Source: an uncultured Verrucomicrobiota bacterium (lineage in GTDB: Bacteria; Verrucomicrobiota; Verrucomicrobiia; Opitutales; Opitutaceae). Taken from it: a stretch of DNA of 64,000 bases. The translations under genes were made by a program, and so were the position numbers. The notes below the pieces were generated by a model. That model was not told where the DNA came from and did no database searches. It saw only the letters and a list, made by a program, of their open reading frames with translations. The stretch lies in assembly GCA_903904685.1 (NCBI GenBank), contig CAIVDS010000047.1, forward strand, positions 1-64,000. Direction: 5' to 3'. Numbering within the stretch: position 1 is the first letter of the stretch; the number at the start of each line of letters is the position of its first letter. Below are positions 63,041 to 64,000 of the stretch, one piece after another.

Positions 63041-64000
63041 ATGCCGTTGTCGTTGCGATTCCTGTTTTTTATACCGCTCGCCGCATCCGTTTCCGCCGCC
63101 GAATTCGGGCAGGAAGATATCGCCTTTTTCGAGAAAAACATCCGCCCGCTCCTCTCGTCCAAGTGCTACCAATGTCACTCGGTCGCCGAGGGGAAATCCA
63201 AGGGTGGCATGGTGCTCGACACCCGGGTCGGCCTGCTTGCAGGCGGCAATGACGGTGCGGTCATCGTGCCGGGGAAACCCGCCGACAGCCTTCTCTTGCG
63301 AGCGCTTTCCTACGAAGACGAGGACTTGAAGATGCCGCCCCAAAAGGCCGGAGGGCGGCTCACCGACGGGCAGATCGAACTTATGCGCACTTGGATCGAG
63401 CGCGGCGCGCCCGACCCGCGTGACAGCCCCTCCAATCGGCTCACCGGCCTCACCCCCAAGGCGCGCGCCCACTGGTCGTTTCAACCCGTCAAAAACCCCG
63501 CGAGTCCCCGCGTGATCGACCGGGCGTGGTGCCAGAGTCCGATTGATTTTTTCGTGCTCGCGAAGCTGGAGGCCGCCGGCCTCAAACCCACTCCGCCGGC
63601 CGATCCCGAAGGCCTGCTGCGCCGCATGTATTACGACATGATCGGGCTGCCGCCCACGCTGGAGGAGGTGAACGCCTTTTCCCACGACTACGAAACCGCC
63701 GCCGCCAAGGAACAACGCTACATCGAATACGGCCGCATTCCCTACGGCGAAGGGGCGAAGGGCTTTTATCCGCCCCGCCGCGTCGTGCTCGAAAAGTGGA
63801 TCGACCAGCTCCTCGCCAACCCGCACTACGGCGAACGCTGGGGCCGCCACTGGCTCGACACCGCCCGCTACGCCGACACTCAAGGCGCAAGACCCAAAAA
63901 CCGGCTCGAAAGTTACCGCTACGAATACGCCTGGACATATCGCGACTACGTCATCAACGCGTTCAACGGCGACAAACCCTACGACCAGTTCGTCATCGAG
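63041..64000 (+). CDS. DUF1549-type c-type cytochrome protein (planctomycete cytochrome C), partial
   Basis: The frame starts at ATG 63041 and is open to the right edge (320 residues, incomplete). A signal peptide ([19 protein letters not shown]) precedes a cytochrome c motif CYQCH (42-46), giving a periplasmic haem protein, then [17 protein letters not shown], and from about 165 the DUF1549/DUF1553 part ([52 protein letters not shown]). Such proteins (PSCyt1-PSCyt2-PSD1) are abundant in Planctomycetes and Verrucomicrobiota and linked to degradation of complex compounds. Confidence 0.88.
   Translation, partial: MPLSLRFLFFIPLAASVSAAEFGQEDIAFFEKNIRPLLSSKCYQCHSVAEGKSKGGMVLDTRVGLLAGGNDGAVIVPGKPADSLLLRALSYEDEDLKMPPQKAGGRLTDGQIELMRTWIERGAPDPRDSPSNRLTGLTPKARAHWSFQPVKNPASPRVIDRAWCQSPIDFFVLAKLEAAGLKPTPPADPEGLLRRMYYDMIGLPPTLEEVNAFSHDYETAAAKEQRYIEYGRIPYGEGAKGFYPPRRVVLEKWIDQLLANPHYGERWGRHWLDTARYADTQGARPKNRLESYRYEYAWTYRDYVINAFNGDKPYDQFVIE

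Noticed and set aside
62297-63883. 528-residue minus-strand ORF
   Set aside because: Overlaps a membrane-anchored gene and the cytochrome gene on the other strand; no recognisable domain.

Overview
The window looks like chromosomal DNA of a Verrucomicrobiota bacterium, most plausibly an Opitutaceae-type member. This is inferred from gene content: a GSII-type glutamine synthetase, a coaE-rho-pilB-pilT-pilB-pilC cluster, an SMC with a charged insertion, an accB-accC-Asp23 block, a planctomycete/verrucomicrobial-type c-type cytochrome (DUF1549) protein at the right edge, and many plant-polysaccharide genes. DNA is GC-rich (long antisense ORFs are common), and Shine-Dalgarno sequences are mostly absent.

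Layout. 1-4.6 kb is an accessory stretch: an IS5-type transposase end, a DUF4239 membrane protein, a pilin-like gene, small hypotheticals, two secreted proteins of unknown function, and two decayed 3' gene ends (a glnII-like and a xylA-like fragment). 4.6-10.2 kb is a minus-strand pentose cluster: AraC regulator, xylulokinase (with a one-base frameshift), xylose isomerase and a GH51 arabinofuranosidase. 10.2-15.1 kb holds ApaG, a beta-CASP nuclease, a metallophosphatase, an isochorismatase-like hydrolase and a YhaM-like exonuclease. 15.1-23.7 kb is the type IV pilus motor operon with rho and coaE. 23.8-26.2 kb holds an HD phosphohydrolase and a ComM/YifB ATPase.

26.19-27.28 kb is the most unusual part of the window. 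It contains at least four neighbouring families of degenerate repeats, all with a 21-nt period and almost no indels, one of them repeated in inverted orientation around a small GC-rich orphan ORF. 27.3-34.7 kb has a TPR membrane protein, smc and glnII with a candidate sigma-54 promoter. 34.7-36.5 kb has a small kinase-like protein, a PP2C phosphatase and a gamma-glutamylcyclotransferase-like protein.

36.6-53.7 kb is a large carbohydrate locus. It has a GH78 alpha-L-rhamnosidase on the plus strand, facing an eight-gene minus-strand run: an HTH-less sugar-sensor protein, a clan GH-D-like hydrolase, an SGNH hydrolase, a CBM9-like/esterase-like secreted protein, a substrate-binding-protein/permease fusion, a permease with a roughly 440-residue insertion, an ATPase and a second SGNH hydrolase. 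A GntR-like regulator is divergent from the head of the run. Together these suggest capture, deacetylation and cleavage of a rhamnose-containing polysaccharide (inference).

54-57.6 kb encodes a large membrane/coiled-coil protein and a lipoprotein of unknown function. 57.7-58.8 kb is a fatty acid desaturase. 59.2-62.9 kb is accB-accC-Asp23/Gls24 plus two small membrane proteins. The window ends inside a Planctomycete-type cytochrome c/DUF1549 protein. No tRNA, rRNA or CRISPR array was recognised.
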